Source: Bacillota bacterium (lineage in GTDB: Bacteria > Bacillota > Clostridia > Caldicoprobacterales > DTU083). Taken from it: DNA of 64,000 nt. The notes below the pieces were generated by a model that was given only the letters and a program-made list of their open reading frames with translations, had not been told where the DNA came from and ran no database searches. Location of the stretch: the NCBI GenBank assembly GCA_029549985.1, contig JAKPIB010000021.1, forward strand, positions 54,128-118,127. The letters run 5' to 3'. The translations under genes were made by a program, and so were the position numbers. Numbering within the stretch: position 1 is the stretch's first letter; the number at the start of each line of letters is the position of its first letter. Of the stretch, positions 10,697 through 19,166 are shown in pieces.

Positions 10697-11440
10697 CTAA
10701 AAAAAGCTTTTTACAAAGCTTCTGGAATCAAACCTTTTCTCCAGCTTTTCCGATACATACAAGGGCAGGAGCTTATTGAGCCCTTCCCTAACCTTTGGCT
10801 CAAACCCGAACCTTCGTGATCCAAACAAATCGGCATCAAGGATTTGCTGCATCGCCTGCACCACAGCAAGGTCAACATCCAGGCTGCCGCCCTGACAGAT
10901 GCATTTTTGGCACACTATACCGCCCTGGGCTATGTTGAAATGGACCTTTTCGCCCGGTTCTGCGCCACACAGTATACACCTGCCCAGCAGGGGACGGTAT
11001 CCGGCTATATCAAGCAGCTTAAGCTCGTAGACCGGCACTATGTCCAGTGGATGTGTGTCACTGAACGACAGAAATGACAATGCCTTCAGCAGCAGAGTGA
11101 AGAGGCGTTCATTGCTTTCGCCCTCATTGACCACCTCGTTTGTCAGATCTGCTATATATGAAGCGTAGGAGAGCCTTTCTATGTCGTGTCTCAGATCAAA
11201 GTAAGCATTGGCTACCTCGGCCTGGGTCATGATATAAATTTCGCGATGCTGTTTTAAATAAAGATCCCCGTAGCAGAAAGGCTGGCACATGGCTAAAAAC
11301 CTGCTTTTGGGCTTTCTGCATCCCCTGGCCAGTACCCTGAGCTTGCCGTATTCAGGTGAGAATACGGTCAGCATCCTGTCTGCTTCGTTGATGTTGGTAT
11401 ATTTAAGGACAACCCCCTGTGTATGGATATATTTCATCAT
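10697..11440 (-). CDS. recO: DNA repair protein RecO
   Basis: Recombination mediator that helps RecR and RecA load on single-stranded DNA. The N-terminal OB fold starts with TQGVVLKYTNINEADRML. The C-terminal half carries a zinc site, CILCG and CQKC, separated by about 19 residues, as in most Firmicute RecO proteins. The length of 247 residues is typical. Two adjacent ATG codons follow GAGAAGGT; either may be the start. It closes the yqfC-to-recO gene string and follows yqzL and era, the usual order. Confidence 0.94.
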   Translation of the reverse strand: MMKYIHTQGVVLKYTNINEADRMLTVFSPEYGKLRVLARGCRKPKSRFLAMCQPFCYGDLYLKQHREIYIMTQAEVANAYFDLRHDIERLSYASYIADLTNEVVNEGESNERLFTLLLKALSFLSFSDTHPLDIVPVYELKLLDIAGYRPLLGRCILCGAEPGEKVHFNIAQGGIVCQKCICQGGSLDVDLAVVQAMQQILDADLFGSRRFGFEPKVREGLNKLLPLYVSEKLEKRFDSRSFVKSFF

Positions 11441-11479
11441 ATACCTTCTCTACAGATTAACGGAATTAGATATATGCAC

Positions 11480-11626
11480 CTATTGGCTTATCTGGGCCGG
11501 TTCTTCCTGGTCGGTGCTATCGTCATCCAAAGTCTCCTCATTCGCATTGAGATATGCCTTGTAGCATAGATAGGCTGAAATCCACCCGGTTTGTTCAAAG
11601 CAATTCCACAATAACTGCAACATCAT
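11480..11626 (-). CDS. yqzL: YqzL family small protein
   Basis: A 48-residue reading frame between era and recO. It begins with two Met codons behind AAGAGGAGGC, reads MLQLLWNCFEQTGWISAYL early on, and ends with an acidic tail (ETLDDDSTDQEEP). Bacillus and many Clostridia carry a protein of about 47 residues, YqzL, at exactly this place, with the same W-x-x-F-x-x-T-G-x-I-x-x-Y-L pattern. The function is unknown to me. The stop is TAG at 11480-11482. The position, ribosome binding site and motif together make it a real gene. Confidence 0.85.
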   Translation of the reverse strand: MMLQLLWNCFEQTGWISAYLCYKAYLNANEETLDDDSTDQEEPAQISQ

Positions 11627-11709
11627 GTATGCCTCCTCTTGCTGTGGACTTCGAATCATATATTTAAACTACCCGCTCCGGTTGGCCCTATTCCATGAAA
11701 ATTAAACCG

Positions 11710-12612
11710 CTACAAGTTGCGTTTGTCATATCCTAAGGATCTTAGCATACTTTGATCATTCCGCCAGTCTTCCTTGACCTTGACAAAAAGCTCAAGATAG
11801 ACCTTTGTCCCAAGCAGCCTTTCTATATCCTGCCTGGCAAGGCTTCCTATGTCCTTCAGCATCCTTCCGCCCTTGCCGATGACTATCCCCTTGTGAGAGG
11901 TCCTTTCACAGATTATGACCGCGTGGACATCTGTTATCGCCTTGTCAGGCCTCTCACTGATGCTCTCTATCTCGACCCCTATGCCATGGGGCACCTCTTC
12001 CTTTAGCAGTTGCAAAGCCTTTTCCCGGATGATTTCTGCTATGATCACCCTCTCAGGCTGGTCGGTTATCATATCATCGGGATAATATTTAGGTCCCTCA
12101 GGTAAATATGTATACAGCTTGTCCTCCAGCAGCCTCAAATTGTATCCGGTCGCTGCCGAAATCTCGATAATCTCACTGAAGCTGTAATCCTTGACAAACT
12201 CATCTACTGCCTTCCGGGCAGGCTCGAGATTGGCTATGTCCATCTTGTTCACGGCCAGAATAACAGGCACTGTCACTGTTTTCAGCAGGTCCGCTATATG
12301 CCTGTCGCCGCTGCCTATGCCATCAGCAGCATCTACTACAAAAAGGACAGCATCCATATCCTCCAGGGCTTTTCTTGCAGTACTTACCATGTACTCGCCC
12401 AATTTTGTCTTTGGCTTATGCAGTCCGGGCGTATCTATAAATATGTACTGACAGTTTTCCCGTGTAAGCACGCATTGGATCCTGTTGCGCGTGGTCTGGG
12501 GCTTGTCGGAGACTATGACCACCTTTTCGCCTATCAGGCTGTTTATGAGCGTGGATTTGCCTACATTGGGCCTGCCTATGATCGCTATGAAGCCAGATCG
12601 AAATCCTGCCAA
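11710..12612 (-). CDS. era: GTPase Era
   Basis: Essential GTPase that binds the 3' end of 16S rRNA and checks 30S subunit maturation. The G motifs are GRPNVGKSTL (G1), DTPG (G3) and NKMD (G4). The C-terminal KH domain carries VIGKGGRMLKDIG. The length of 300 residues is standard. The start is a TTG with AAAGGG eight to nine bases upstream; no in-frame ATG is available before the Walker motif. It overlaps no neighbour but is only 20 nt from cdd. The order cdd-era-yqzL-recO matches Bacillus. Confidence 0.96.
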   Translation of the reverse strand: MAGFRSGFIAIIGRPNVGKSTLINSLIGEKVVIVSDKPQTTRNRIQCVLTRENCQYIFIDTPGLHKPKTKLGEYMVSTARKALEDMDAVLFVVDAADGIGSGDRHIADLLKTVTVPVILAVNKMDIANLEPARKAVDEFVKDYSFSEIIEISAATGYNLRLLEDKLYTYLPEGPKYYPDDMITDQPERVIIAEIIREKALQLLKEEVPHGIGVEIESISERPDKAITDVHAVIICERTSHKGIVIGKGGRMLKDIGSLARQDIERLLGTKVYLELFVKVKEDWRNDQSMLRSLGYDKRNL

Positions 12613-12632
12613 GCTATCATCCCTTTCAAAGC

Positions 12633-13013
12633 TTAAAACTCTGTAAAAGCGAAGGGCAGCAGCTCCTCCAGCTTATATACTTTATAGTTACCGTTTTTAT
12701 CGCTGACGATTATTTCAGGGATCCTGAACTCCGCTATGACCTGCCTGCATATCCCGCAGGGGAAAATCGGCGTATCCAGGTCCGAAGCAACGGCGATGGC
12801 TTTAAACTTCGTATTGCCGTCCGCCACTGCGCTGAAAATCGCAGTACGCTCCGCGCAGCCGGTAGCACCGAAGCTGACATTTTCCACGTTGACTCCGGTA
12901 TAGACCTTTCCGCTTTCCGTAAGCAGGGCAGCGCCTACCCTCAGCCTGGAATAGGGCACATATGCGTTCTGCCTTGCCTTGACTGCTGCTTCCGCCAGTG
13001 CCTTATGATCCAT
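12633..13013 (-). CDS. cdd: Cytidine deaminase
   Basis: Deaminates cytidine and deoxycytidine for pyrimidine salvage. The homotetrameric-type sequence shows the catalytic CAERTA motif, whose Cys binds zinc and whose Glu is the proton shuttle, and the second zinc motif PCGICRQ. The length is 126 residues from the ATG of MDHKALAEA, which has GGAGGTG six bases upstream; an ATG five codons earlier (13028) is weaker. It sits between the DgkA-PAP2 fusion and era. Confidence 0.95.
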   Translation of the reverse strand: MDHKALAEAAVKARQNAYVPYSRLRVGAALLTESGKVYTGVNVENVSFGATGCAERTAIFSAVADGNTKFKAIAVASDLDTPIFPCGICRQVIAEFRIPEIIVSDKNGNYKVYKLEELLPFAFTEF

Positions 13014-13051
13014 AACATACACCTCCATGCGATCAAAAGTCCGATATCTGC

Positions 13052-13756
13052 TCAGCTTACCCTGAAGAGCTGGAATATGAGAATAGTGACGATCATACCC
13101 AATGCGGCTCCGGTAATTATTTCCCAGAAGGTATGCACCTTTGCCTCATGCCTGCTGTGCAATACGATAAGCGTTAGTATGCCTGCCAGAAAAGCTATCG
13201 TGACGTCACTGCTGAGCATTATTATGGATGTCAGCAGAGATGCAGCCAGGGCACTGTGACCGCTGGGCATGCCACCGCGCAGGTATGTGCCCCTTGCGGT
13301 CAATGCCTTTACTATTATCACGATCAGGGTAACCACGATCAGGCTTATTACTGTAATATGGATAGGCATATTCTCTATGCTGTATATTATTGTGAGAGAA
13401 ATATCCTCCAGCTTGTCATGGAATATGAGATAACCTACTACAACTGCGTTGACCGCAGTTATCAGCACAGCTCCTGCAGCCACGTTCTTCGCTATCTCAG
13501 CCAGCGGGTGGTACTTGCTGCTGGCCAGATCTACTGCTGATTCTATGGCTGTGTTGATCATCTCCGCAGCAATGACAAGAACGATAGTGATAAGCAGGGC
13601 GATCGTCTCCAGCCTGGATACATGGGTCACACCTGCAGCTACCAGCACCAATACCGCAATCAGAAAATGGATGCGCATGTTCCGCTGGGTCCTCAGACAG
13701 TACAACAAGCCTTCGATCGCATAATTGAAACTGTCAACCAATTCTTTTATCTTCAT
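13052..13756 (-). CDS. dgkA: Undecaprenol/diacylglycerol kinase fused to PAP2 phosphatase
   Basis: A 234-residue membrane protein made of two enzymes. Residues 1-112 are a DgkA-type lipid kinase: RTQRNMRIHF, three hydrophobic helices and the core motif AAEMINTAIESAVDLASS. Residues 125-234 are a PAP2-type phosphatase: GGMPSGHSALAAS (163-173) and SRHEAKVHTFWE (201-212), which fits S-R-x5-H-x3-D with Glu in place of Asp. The first PAP2 motif is not canonical. In the kinase half the usual A-K-D motif reads AKNVAAGAVL (89-98), so a conserved Asp is Asn. One protein could therefore phosphorylate and dephosphorylate lipid, or the kinase half may be weakened. Bacillus has separate dgkA at this locus. 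Confidence 0.85.
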   Translation of the reverse strand: MKIKELVDSFNYAIEGLLYCLRTQRNMRIHFLIAVLVLVAAGVTHVSRLETIALLITIVLVIAAEMINTAIESAVDLASSKYHPLAEIAKNVAAGAVLITAVNAVVVGYLIFHDKLEDISLTIIYSIENMPIHITVISLIVVTLIVIIVKALTARGTYLRGGMPSGHSALAASLLTSIIMLSSDVTIAFLAGILTLIVLHSRHEAKVHTFWEIITGAALGMIVTILIFQLFRVS

Positions 13757-13801
13757 ATCCCTGACCTACTGTAAAAAAAGATAAGGTGCAGATCCTGGTT
13801 A

Positions 13802-14299
13802 TTACGGCCTTGTCAGGCCGAGGCTCCCCAATATGTCTTCCTGGAGTCCGAACATCTCCTTTTCCGATGCCTCATCCTTTTCGTGATCATAACCAAGCAA
13901 ATGCAAGAGGCCATGGACCATTAAAAAGCCCAGCTCCCGTTTCACGCTGTGGCCGTACTCCTCTGCCTGGGAAACTGCCTTCTCCGCAGAAATTATGATA
14001 TCACCCAGGACGACATCTCCGGTATCGGGATTTTTATGGTCCGGGAGGGGATCCTTCAATGCATCCGATGCAACATCAGGATCAAGCATCGGGAATGACA
14101 GGACATCTGTCGCCTGATCGATCCCGCGATACTCCCTGTTATACTGCCTGATATCTTCGTTGTCCGTCAGGATCAGACTGACCTCAACAGCGTCATTCAA
14201 CTCAAGATGGGCTAGAGCCGCCCTGACTATATCTTCAAAAAAGGCTTGAAGTCCTTCATCGTTTATGATTGACTGCTTGTTGTCCATTAGCAATGTCAT
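13802..14299 (-). CDS. ybeY: Endoribonuclease YbeY
   Basis: Metal-dependent RNase acting in 16S rRNA 3' maturation and ribosome quality control. The zinc signature H-x3-H-x5-H is visible as HGLLHLLGYDH near the C-terminus. The N-terminus MTLLMDNKQSIIN aligns by eye with Bacillus MSLLIDFID. I use that ATG (14299), with AGAGGA about 12 bases upstream; ATG at 14320 is an alternative. The gene overlaps the end of pgpH by about 44 nt, so the two are probably coupled in translation. The length of 165 residues is typical. Confidence 0.94.
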   Translation of the reverse strand: MTLLMDNKQSIINDEGLQAFFEDIVRAALAHLELNDAVEVSLILTDNEDIRQYNREYRGIDQATDVLSFPMLDPDVASDALKDPLPDHKNPDTGDVVLGDIIISAEKAVSQAEEYGHSVKRELGFLMVHGLLHLLGYDHEKDEASEKEMFGLQEDILGSLGLTRP

Positions 14300-16499
14300 T
14301 TGTCGTTTTCGTCCTCTCATCAAAGGAGTTTATATCCGGATACTCCACCCGCTCATGGAAGATACCGCTGATCACGTTGGTAAAGGCTTCTGCTGTCTTG
14401 TCCAGATCCTTCATGGTAAGATCCGCATTGTCAAGCTGGCCGTCAGCAAACTTATCCCGAATGAGCTTGCGGATCTGCTCGCCTATTTTTTCCGATGAAT
14501 GGTCAGCCATGGCCCGCACGGCAGCTTCTGCAGTGTCTGCAAGCATGACCAGGGCAGTCTCCTTGCTTGTGGGTTTCGGCCCGGGATATCTGAACTCGTC
14601 CAGTTCCATGTCAATGTTATTGTTCTTGGCTTTATGATAAAAATACGCAACAACGGTCGTCCCATGATGCTGAGCTATGAAATCCTGTATCACCCCGGGC
14701 AGCTTATATTTCTTGGCGAGCTCCAGGCCGTCCTTTACATGAGCAATTATTATCTTCTTGCTCAATACAGGGTTGAGCTTGTCATGGGGATTTTGGTTGT
14801 ACAGCTGGTTTTCCTTGAAATAATAGGGGCGAACGAGCTTGCCTATATCATGGTAATATGCTCCCACCCTGGCCAGCAGGCCGTTGGCTCCGATCGCGTC
14901 CGCAGCACTCTCAGCAAGGTTGCCTACGATTATGCTGTGATGATAGGTTCCAGGTGTCTCCATGAGGAGCCGTTTCAGCAAGGGCTGGTTTGGATTGGAC
15001 AGCTCTACCAGCCTGATAGGGGTGATTATACCGAATATATTCTCCCAAATAGGCAAGGTCCCGATAGTCAGGATCGATGAGAGCAAGCCGCTCATCAGCC
15101 CAAAGAAAGAGCTTTGCAAGGGTGCCTGCCATCCGCCGGATGACACCATGTCTATGGAAACCAGCGTCAAGACGCACACTGCAGCTACTCCTACACCTGC
15201 CCATATGATGGAATTTCTCTGCTGCCTGGACTTGACCATCAGGATGCCTGTCAGGCCGCCAGCAAAGGTCATTACCACAGCATATAGCTGCATACCGGTC
15301 ATAAAGCCTATCAGCACTGCAAGTACCATGTTGATGACTATTGCAATCCGTGGCCGTATAAGTATCGCCAGGAGCATCCCTGCCATAGCTGCAGGTATCA
15401 GGTATCGGTTCAGCAGGGTTGTTACGTATGTCAGGCCGAGGGTCAGGCACAGGATCATGCTGATCAACAACAGCATCAGCGGTTTTTCGACCAGCTCCTT
15501 TTCATAGTATGCCATGTACATGCTGATCAAACCAAGGCAGATGAAAACAGCCATGGCTATACCTGCTATAAGCGGCACATCCATCTTGTTGTTTTTGAGA
15601 AGCCCAAGCTCTGCCAGCATGTTGATCTGGGCTTCGGTGACAGGCTGACCGGCCTCGACTATATACTGGCCTTTCTTGTACATAACTTTCTCGACCTGGG
15701 CTGCAGCCTTTTGTTTTTCCTGGTTTGTCCTGATATAGTCATACAGCAGGTTGGGCTTCAGGGTGGTCACACCTATGGTCGTGCCCAGCAGCTTGAGCTC
15801 ATTTGACAGCGTCGTGCTCTGGATGGCATTCGTCAGGTTGATCTTGTTTTCAGCCAGCTGCTCCTCCTTGATCCCCACCTCGAGCATGGTCTGCATCGTA
15901 TCGATCAGATGAGACTTCAGAAGGTTCAGATCCTGCTTGTCTGCATTTAGTATGGTCATGATGTCATCGTAGGAAAGCTTGACCGGGAAGAGGCTTTCCA
16001 GCTCATCCATGAAGCTTTTGTCATACGACTCTGCAGGGTCAGGTGTAGGGAGGTCGTATTCCTCCTCAGGCACATTTGAAGGCATCGGGCTTGCCCCGGC
16101 ATGCCCCTGGTTTTGCTCCTCCCACTGTCTCAGCCGTTCCTCGGCCTTCGACCTTGCTTCGTCCATTTTATCGAATATATCCGTGATGGTGGCGATCGTA
16201 CTGGCAGTTATGTTCTGGTGAAGGGTATAATACTCCGGCACCTTCTCCATTGCTTCCTGCCTTTTGGCCTGTGTGGCCTGTACATCCTCCACATCCCGGG
16301 GAGCAGGTATGGGCTCGGGAGCTATATCACCCACCTTCAGCTCATACCGCTCGGGTGATACTGCGGAAAACAGTATGAAAAATATCAGAAAAAAGGTCAA
16401 CACTGCGATCAGGATGTTCCAGAAATAGCTCTTGTGAAACATCCTCAGTGTTGATATTTTCCTTATCGGCTTGTCCCTTCTTACGACAGGCAGGCTCAT
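14256..16499 (-). CDS. pgpH: Cyclic-di-AMP phosphodiesterase PgpH (7TM-HD)
   Basis: Membrane phosphodiesterase of the PgpH family, which hydrolyses c-di-AMP to pApA. It has one N-terminal membrane helix (about residues 23-45), a long extracytoplasmic domain, a block of about seven membrane helices, and a cytoplasmic HD domain. HD-domain histidines are seen in TPGTYHHSIIVGNLAESA and YYHDIGKL, followed by IIAHVKDGLELAKKY and FIAQHHGT. The length of 747 residues is normal for the family. I start at the ATG of MSLPVVRRDKP, which lies 2 nt past the phoH stop and has GGAGAGGAG upstream; the longer frame would run 58 nt into phoH. It lies between phoH and ybeY as in Bacillus. Confidence 0.93.
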   Translation of the reverse strand: MSLPVVRRDKPIRKISTLRMFHKSYFWNILIAVLTFFLIFFILFSAVSPERYELKVGDIAPEPIPAPRDVEDVQATQAKRQEAMEKVPEYYTLHQNITASTIATITDIFDKMDEARSKAEERLRQWEEQNQGHAGASPMPSNVPEEEYDLPTPDPAESYDKSFMDELESLFPVKLSYDDIMTILNADKQDLNLLKSHLIDTMQTMLEVGIKEEQLAENKINLTNAIQSTTLSNELKLLGTTIGVTTLKPNLLYDYIRTNQEKQKAAAQVEKVMYKKGQYIVEAGQPVTEAQINMLAELGLLKNNKMDVPLIAGIAMAVFICLGLISMYMAYYEKELVEKPLMLLLISMILCLTLGLTYVTTLLNRYLIPAAMAGMLLAILIRPRIAIVINMVLAVLIGFMTGMQLYAVVMTFAGGLTGILMVKSRQQRNSIIWAGVGVAAVCVLTLVSIDMVSSGGWQAPLQSSFFGLMSGLLSSILTIGTLPIWENIFGIITPIRLVELSNPNQPLLKRLLMETPGTYHHSIIVGNLAESAADAIGANGLLARVGAYYHDIGKLVRPYYFKENQLYNQNPHDKLNPVLSKKIIIAHVKDGLELAKKYKLPGVIQDFIAQHHGTTVVAYFYHKAKNNNIDMELDEFRYPGPKPTSKETALVMLADTAEAAVRAMADHSSEKIGEQIRKLIRDKFADGQLDNADLTMKDLDKTAEAFTNVISGIFHERVEYPDINSFDERTKTTNDIANGQQAVNHKR

Positions 16500-16503
16500 T
16501 ATA

Positions 16504-17505
16504 TTACTCCTCTCCTGTTTCCTTGGCTGAGCTCTTTTCCTTATGCGCCTCATACCTGCCATAAGCTTCTATTATCCGGGTCACGAGCTCATGGCGGACA
16601 ACATCGCTGTGGGTCAGGTAAACAAAATCCAGGCCTTTTACGTGCTTGAGCGCCTTCGCAGCCTCAATGAGCCCGGACTGCTTGCCTTTTGGCAGGTCTA
16701 TCTGGGTTATGTCGCCAGTGACTACCGCTTTTGAACCTGTACCGAGCCTGGTAAGGAACATCTTCATCTGCTCAGTCGTAGTGTTCTGAGCCTCATCAAG
16801 TATGATAAAGGCATCATCCAGTGTGCGTCCTCTCATATAGGCAAGTGGGGCGACTTCGATCGTGCCCCGCTCGATCAGCTTCATATAGGTATCAAACCCC
16901 ATCAGGTCATGCAAGGCATCGTACAATGGCCTTAAATAAGGATCCACCTTGTTTTGCAGGTCACCTGGCAGGAAGCCCAGCTTTTCACCGGCCTCAACCG
17001 CAGGCCTGGTCAGTACTATCCTGCTTATCTCCTTGCTTTTATAGGCCCTTACTGCCATAGCCATAGCCAGATAGGTCTTACCTGTACCTGCTGGCCCTAT
17101 CCCGAATACTATATCGTTTTTGGCGATAGCGTCCGTATAACGCTTCTGTCCCAAGGTCTTGCACTTTATCTGCTTTCCCTTGTGGTTTACGCAGATAAAA
17201 TCGGATATCAGATCGTTTATAGCTTCCTCCTGGCCGTCACGGGCCAGCTGAATGGCATATGCCACTCTCGCTGTATCAATGGGTTCATGGTTCGAAAGCA
17301 TCTGGATAAGCTTGTTTATAACCGTGTGCGCCAGCTTTACCTGCTCTTCTCCGCCCACGACCCGTATCTGAGTTTCCCTTGCGATTACATTGACCCCTGT
17401 TTCTTCTTCTATAAGCCTTATATTTTCATCGAAGCTGCCAAACAAGGCCATTACCGTTTCCATGCTTTCCGCTTCGATTACCCTTTCTGTCAAAGTGCTG
17501 CCCAA
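16504..17505 (-). CDS. phoH: PhoH-like ATPase
   Basis: P-loop ATPase of the PhoH family, thought to act in RNA metabolism alongside YbeY; its substrate is not settled. Walker A is GPAGTGKTYLAMAMA, Walker B is AFIILDEAQNTT, and the C-terminal part has GDITQIDLP and THSDVVRHELV. A KH-like N-terminal region precedes the ATPase. The start is TTG with TAGGAGG ten bases upstream. The length of 333 residues is near the family norm (about 320). It is followed after 4 nt by pgpH. Confidence 0.93.
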   Translation of the reverse strand: MGSTLTERVIEAESMETVMALFGSFDENIRLIEEETGVNVIARETQIRVVGGEEQVKLAHTVINKLIQMLSNHEPIDTARVAYAIQLARDGQEEAINDLISDFICVNHKGKQIKCKTLGQKRYTDAIAKNDIVFGIGPAGTGKTYLAMAMAVRAYKSKEISRIVLTRPAVEAGEKLGFLPGDLQNKVDPYLRPLYDALHDLMGFDTYMKLIERGTIEVAPLAYMRGRTLDDAFIILDEAQNTTTEQMKMFLTRLGTGSKAVVTGDITQIDLPKGKQSGLIEAAKALKHVKGLDFVYLTHSDVVRHELVTRIIEAYGRYEAHKEKSSAKETGEE

Positions 17506-17519
17506 ACCGTGATTTCCTC

Positions 17520-18680
17520 CTATTGTACGTTTATGTCCTGCTGCATCCCTATATCTTCCAACACCTCTATATAAAGAACAGCGGTTATACTTTCTCCTTC
17601 TATAATATCGTATTTCAACTTTTTGTCAACGATTTTTGCCCCCTCAGGCATGTCAGCCTTGGCCTTCGCTTCAGCAGTCCTGGCCAGCATAGCCTTTGCC
17701 TCGTTTATGTCCTTCTTCCAGGGTATCAGTTCTACCTCATGATATACCTCTGTCCTGACCAGGCCATCGACCGTTACCTCGACGTCATATTCATCAAAGG
17801 ATATGTCCTCCTTTTTATAGGGAAATCTGAAATCGCCAAGTCCGAAATACTTGATGACTGCTGTCCTGCCCGTCCGCTTCCTGTATGTATCATCAAGGCG
17901 CAGGCTGTCACGGCCTTCATACCAGGTCCTGGAAATCACCTGGCCCATGGCGCGGACATACCTTAGGCCTATGGTTTCCGGATGCTCTATGATGCCGCTT
18001 ATCAGGAGCTGTCCTTTTTTGACAGTCTGTCCTGCTTTTACTACAGCCAAACCTTCCAGAACGATCAGTTTGTCGATAATGCCGTCCTTTGCGGCAATTA
18101 TATTTGCCGGGATATCCTTGTTCACGATCGGGGGAGGCTTTACCCCTTCAGCTACTCTCAAAATAGCCCTGCTGCCCCTTATCTCCAGGCTGGCCCAGGA
18201 CAGCTGGGGGATATCGATAATCAGCCTGTTCTCTATCTCAAGGGTGTTTATCCTGCCCTTGAAAGCACCGGGCCTTACTCCCAGTTCCAAGAGCTCGTTT
18301 ATCAGAGTCTCTTTGCTGACCTGCTCGTTCCCCTCCACATCAACGCTCCAGATGAAGGCGGAAAAGCCGTAAAGGATAGCCAAAAAAATCAGCATACCAG
18401 CTATGAGCAGCTTTCTGTGCCTGTATCGGTATGCCGTGAAAGGGAACCCCCGCTTCTCAAGTATCCGTATCCTGCAGTGCAGCTTTCGGTTTATGGAATG
18501 GAGCTTTTTGAATCCGTTTATCCCGATGCAGGCGGTAAGGGACGTATAGCTGTGCCTGTTTATCTTCCACAGGTAAATGCCTTTAGTCACTGCAAGATTG
18601 ATAAACTTCTCCAGGGAAAGGCCGTCCACCCTTATCACCAGATAACCGGTCAGGTAGTTCCAGATCCGCATGAATATCAA
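17520..18680 (-). CDS. yqfD: Sporulation protein YqfD
   Basis: Membrane-bound sporulation protein, a stage IV YqfD homologue expressed in the mother cell in Bacillus. One membrane helix is visible near residue 90 (LLIAGMLIFLAILYGFSAFI). The rest, predicted to lie outside the membrane, contains VDVEGNEQVSKETLINEL and a repeat of beta-rich segments. I favour TTG at 18680, eight bases after GAGGGG; GTG at 18689 and ATG at 18671 are alternatives. It is paired with yqfC (46-nt gap) and followed by phoH, exactly as in other spore formers. The biochemical role is unknown. Confidence 0.9.
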   Translation of the reverse strand: MIFMRIWNYLTGYLVIRVDGLSLEKFINLAVTKGIYLWKINRHSYTSLTACIGINGFKKLHSINRKLHCRIRILEKRGFPFTAYRYRHRKLLIAGMLIFLAILYGFSAFIWSVDVEGNEQVSKETLINELLELGVRPGAFKGRINTLEIENRLIIDIPQLSWASLEIRGSRAILRVAEGVKPPPIVNKDIPANIIAAKDGIIDKLIVLEGLAVVKAGQTVKKGQLLISGIIEHPETIGLRYVRAMGQVISRTWYEGRDSLRLDDTYRKRTGRTAVIKYFGLGDFRFPYKKEDISFDEYDVEVTVDGLVRTEVYHEVELIPWKKDINEAKAMLARTAEAKAKADMPEGAKIVDKKLKYDIIEGESITAVLYIEVLEDIGMQQDINVQ

Positions 18681-18735
18681 AGCGATCACCCCTCAAGACA
18701 TGTACAAAATCCGCGTAAAAAAAACAGAGGCTGGA

Positions 18736-19014
18736 TCAGATGAATTCTATTGTTTTGATGCCACCGGTCACCATGATGTCGTCTGCTGCAATGTTCCTAA
18801 GGTTCATCTCTGTCCCCTGCAGCCTGATCACCCCTATTGTCGAGTTGATACGAATACGTTCCGGTGTATATTCAATGACTCCCTTATGGTTTTCTATAAG
18901 CATCTGATTGTTGCCTGTCAGACTGATCCTTGGGAGATTGAGCGTAATATCCTTTGGAATATCGAACATATCCGATACCTTCGATTTGACCGAATCCAAC
19001 CTTTTCCTGCGCAT
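18736..19014 (-). CDS. yqfC: Sporulation protein YqfC
   Basis: A 92-residue protein of the YabP/YqfC family, needed around the forespore or cortex stage in Bacillus. The motif LPRISLTGNNQMLIENHKG (about 27-45) and the closing GGIKTIEFI are typical. The ATG has GGAGGTG five bases upstream. It is the first gene of the yqfC-yqfD-phoH-pgpH-ybeY-dgkA-cdd-era-yqzL-recO string. A CATAAGAT near 19035 vaguely resembles a sigma-E -10 box but has no convincing partner. Confidence 0.93.
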   Translation of the reverse strand: MRRKRLDSVKSKVSDMFDIPKDITLNLPRISLTGNNQMLIENHKGVIEYTPERIRINSTIGVIRLQGTEMNLRNIAADDIMVTGGIKTIEFI

Positions 19015-19052
19015 CGCCCCACCTCCGTTTATAAAATCTTATGCTTGAAAAC

Positions 19053-19084
19053 AAAAAACTAGAATGTATGTCCATTCTAGTTTT
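19053..19084 (-). terminator. Terminator after the floA operon
   Basis: A perfect 12-bp stem (19055-19066 with 19073-19084) with a 6-nt loop and six T residues on the minus strand. It lies about 80 nt after the small hypothetical gene and separates nfeD-floA from yqfC. Confidence 0.85.
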
Positions 19085-19166
19085 CTGTGAGATAGGCTTT
19101 TCGATCTGGTTCTGTCCTTTAGCCTTGACAGTGATCTTTGGGCTGGTTTCTATGTTATGGTGTTTT

